Shown here piece after piece: positions 38,647 through 39,541 of a DNA stretch of 39,541 nt. Source of the DNA: a virus. The stretch is from positions 1-39,541 of IMG/VR virus record IMGVR_UViG_3300025326_000108; one strand, given 5' to 3'. Numbering within the stretch: the stretch's first letter is position 1; each line of letters opens with the position of its first letter. The position numbers were made by a program, and so were the translations under genes. Under the pieces are notes generated by a model, which saw nothing but the letters and a program-made list of their open reading frames with translations, did no database searches and had not been told where the DNA came from.

Positions 38647-38658
38647 TCCCCCGGGGGA
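38647..38658. repeat. 12-bp perfect palindrome upstream of the virion promoter
   Basis: TCCCCCGGGGGA lies 12 bp upstream of the TATA-like box, in the 38603-38711 intergenic segment. It could be an operator for late-gene control or the remains of a terminator stem for the 60-aa gene. Confidence 0.45.
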
Positions 38659-38711
38659 GAAAGGGGGGAAGAACCTGGGGCAGGGGCCGGGCCCGAGCCC
38701 CAGGGAAGGCT

Positions 38712-38894
38712 TCAGCGCAACGCGAGCTCCAGGGCCTCGCGCGCCTTGACCGCCCGGCGCTCACCGTTCGACGCGCCGGCCTGGAGCCAGGCGCGGCAGC
38801 CCGCGCAGAAGAGCGTGAGGTCGCTCCGGTTCGAGACGCGCGTCTGGAAGACCTCGCGGCAGCGCAGGCAGGTCTCCAGGGCGATCTGGCACAA
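38712..38894 (-). CDS. Small zinc-ribbon protein, 60 aa
   Basis: TTG 38894 follows GGAGGG and the previous TAA. CLRC and FCAGC spaced about 20 residues give a clear two-knuckle zinc ribbon. The C-terminal half is a basic helix (GERRAVKAREALELAL). Such proteins can act as transcription or replication adaptors. It is immediately upstream of the late promoter region, so late-gene regulator is a fair but unproven guess. Confidence 0.65.
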   Translation of the reverse strand: MCQIALETCLRCREVFQTRVSNRSDLTLFCAGCRAWLQAGASNGERRAVKAREALELALR

Positions 38895-38900
38895 GGGTAA

Positions 38901-39541
38901 TTACCCTCCCCCGTGCGGGTAGTCGTCGTGCTGCTCGGCGGGCGGCCTCATGCGGCGCTTCTGGTTCTCCACCCAGGTCTGGAGGCCGGCCACGGCCTGG
39001 CGCAACCCGCCCGGCAGGTTGGTCTTGGCGGGGTCGGCGCGCCAGTTGACCTCCCCCAAGACCACGGTCTCCAGGGCTTGCAGCCGGGCGTGGAGCTCCC
39101 GGATGGCCTGGTCGGGCCCCCAGGGCTCGTCCTGCTGCTGGGGCTGCGCGATCTCGGGCGGGCCGAAGCTCAGCCTGTCCTGGGGCTCGGCGCGCCCTAC
39201 GGCCTCCTTGAGGGCCTTGCCGGGGCCTCGCGTGCGGCGCTCAAGTCCCAGTTGGCTCGTGGGGTGGGGCCGGCCCGGGCACAGGTAGGGCACCTCGCCC
39301 TCATGGGCCCGGGGCGGCTCGGGGTCATCCCAGCGGTGCGGCTCGTGGTTCTGCTCCAGCACGCGCTGGCACGGCAGCACGCGCCCGTCCCAGCGGTCGT
39401 GCAGGCTGCCAGCCAGCCAGTCCTCCACGCGCCTCATCTCGTCGGGCTCCAGCGCCCGCGGCGCAGCCGCGGGCCCGGGCGGCGCGCCCGGCGGCTCGGC
39501 CCGGGCCGGCCCGGAGTCCGGCGGGGGGGCCGGAGGGGGTG
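38901..39541 (-). CDS. Partial hypothetical protein entering from the right edge
   Basis: The reading frame is open to the window edge. An internal ATG at 39437 exists, but the codons upstream of it (Pro/Ala-rich, ending ALEPDE) continue without stop and flow naturally into MRRVEDWLAGSLHDRW, so the true start is probably outside. The visible part has single Cys in LPCQRVL and YLCPGRP, a helical segment (AIRELHARLQALETVVLGEV) and a basic C-terminus. Function unknown. Confidence 0.55.
   Translation of the reverse strand, partial: PPPAPPPDSGPARAEPPGAPPGPAAAPRALEPDEMRRVEDWLAGSLHDRWDGRVLPCQRVLEQNHEPHRWDDPEPPRAHEGEVPYLCPGRPHPTSQLGLERRTRGPGKALKEAVGRAEPQDRLSFGPPEIAQPQQQDEPWGPDQAIRELHARLQALETVVLGEVNWRADPAKTNLPGGLRQAVAGLQTWVENQKRRMRPPAEQHDDYPHGGG

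Noticed and set aside
1-39541. Bacterial phage origin
   Set aside because: DUF932, Gp37/Gp68 and HK97 genes are shared with bacterial phages. However, full MCM, the topo VI A-like protein and TATA boxes before short-leader operons favour an archaeal host. Not proven without phylogeny or CRISPR spacer matches.
1-39541. Haloarchaeal host
   Set aside because: High GC fits, but the capsid, MCM and terminase proteins are not strongly acid-rich as haloviral proteins are, and basic segments are common.
1-39541. tRNA genes, integrase or att site
   Set aside because: I saw no cloverleaf-like sequence, no tyrosine or serine recombinase motif, and no convincing direct repeat at the ends.

Overview
The window looks like the nearly complete genome of a tailed virus (Caudoviricetes, HK97-type capsid, long non-contractile tail) infecting an archaeon. 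It has a full head-tail set: portal, maturation protease, scaffold, major capsid protein, connectors, tail tube, frameshifted tail chaperones, tape measure, tail hub and terminase. Three things point to an archaeal host: a full-length MCM replicative helicase, a stand-alone topoisomerase VI A-like TOPRIM protein, and TATA-like boxes about 30-40 nt upstream of operon-first start codons in otherwise very GC-rich DNA. Proteins are not markedly acidic, so a haloarchaeal host is unlikely; I cannot name the host. No integrase, tRNA, CRISPR array or recognisable lysis enzyme was seen.

Layout. 1-420 (-): Cys-rich small proteins. 555-2048 (+): DUF932 protein and a Cys-rich partner, closed by a strong hairpin/T-run terminator. 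2006-8218 (-): early/accessory operon read leftward from a TATA box near 8255, with two unknown proteins, a MazG-like protein, a Mini-A-like TOPRIM protein, a PD-(D/E)XK-like nuclease, a second MazG-like protein, a Gp37/Gp68 radical-SAM-like protein, tiny zinc-ribbon proteins, an HNH protein and a DNA methyltransferase. 8219-8482: non-coding, with interleaved inverted repeats. 8483-13227 (+): replication operon of an RHH-like protein, MCM, and a ParB/DNA-methyltransferase protein with a PLP-dependent enzyme domain nested inside the methylase. 13229-39541 (-): virion genes read leftward from promoters near 38631, 32710, 32005 and 16598.

Virion gene order in transcription direction: portal, then head-completion genes, protease, scaffold, capsid, capsid-associated genes, connectors, tail tube, chaperones, tape measure, tail proteins, LamG-containing hub, TerS, a small Cys protein, TerL, and finally fibre/adhesion genes (16 short repeats, second LamG protein). 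Terminase genes lying behind the tail genes is unusual. The 'portal' gene is a 1443-residue fusion of portal, gpF-like head-morphogenesis domain and a C-terminal HExxH metalloprotease-like domain.

Coding is dense. Neighbours repeatedly overlap as ATGA, GTGA, TTGA or TGATG, and many starts are GTG or TTG. Both window ends lie inside minus-strand reading frames, so the sequence is probably a cut through a circular or circularly permuted molecule.
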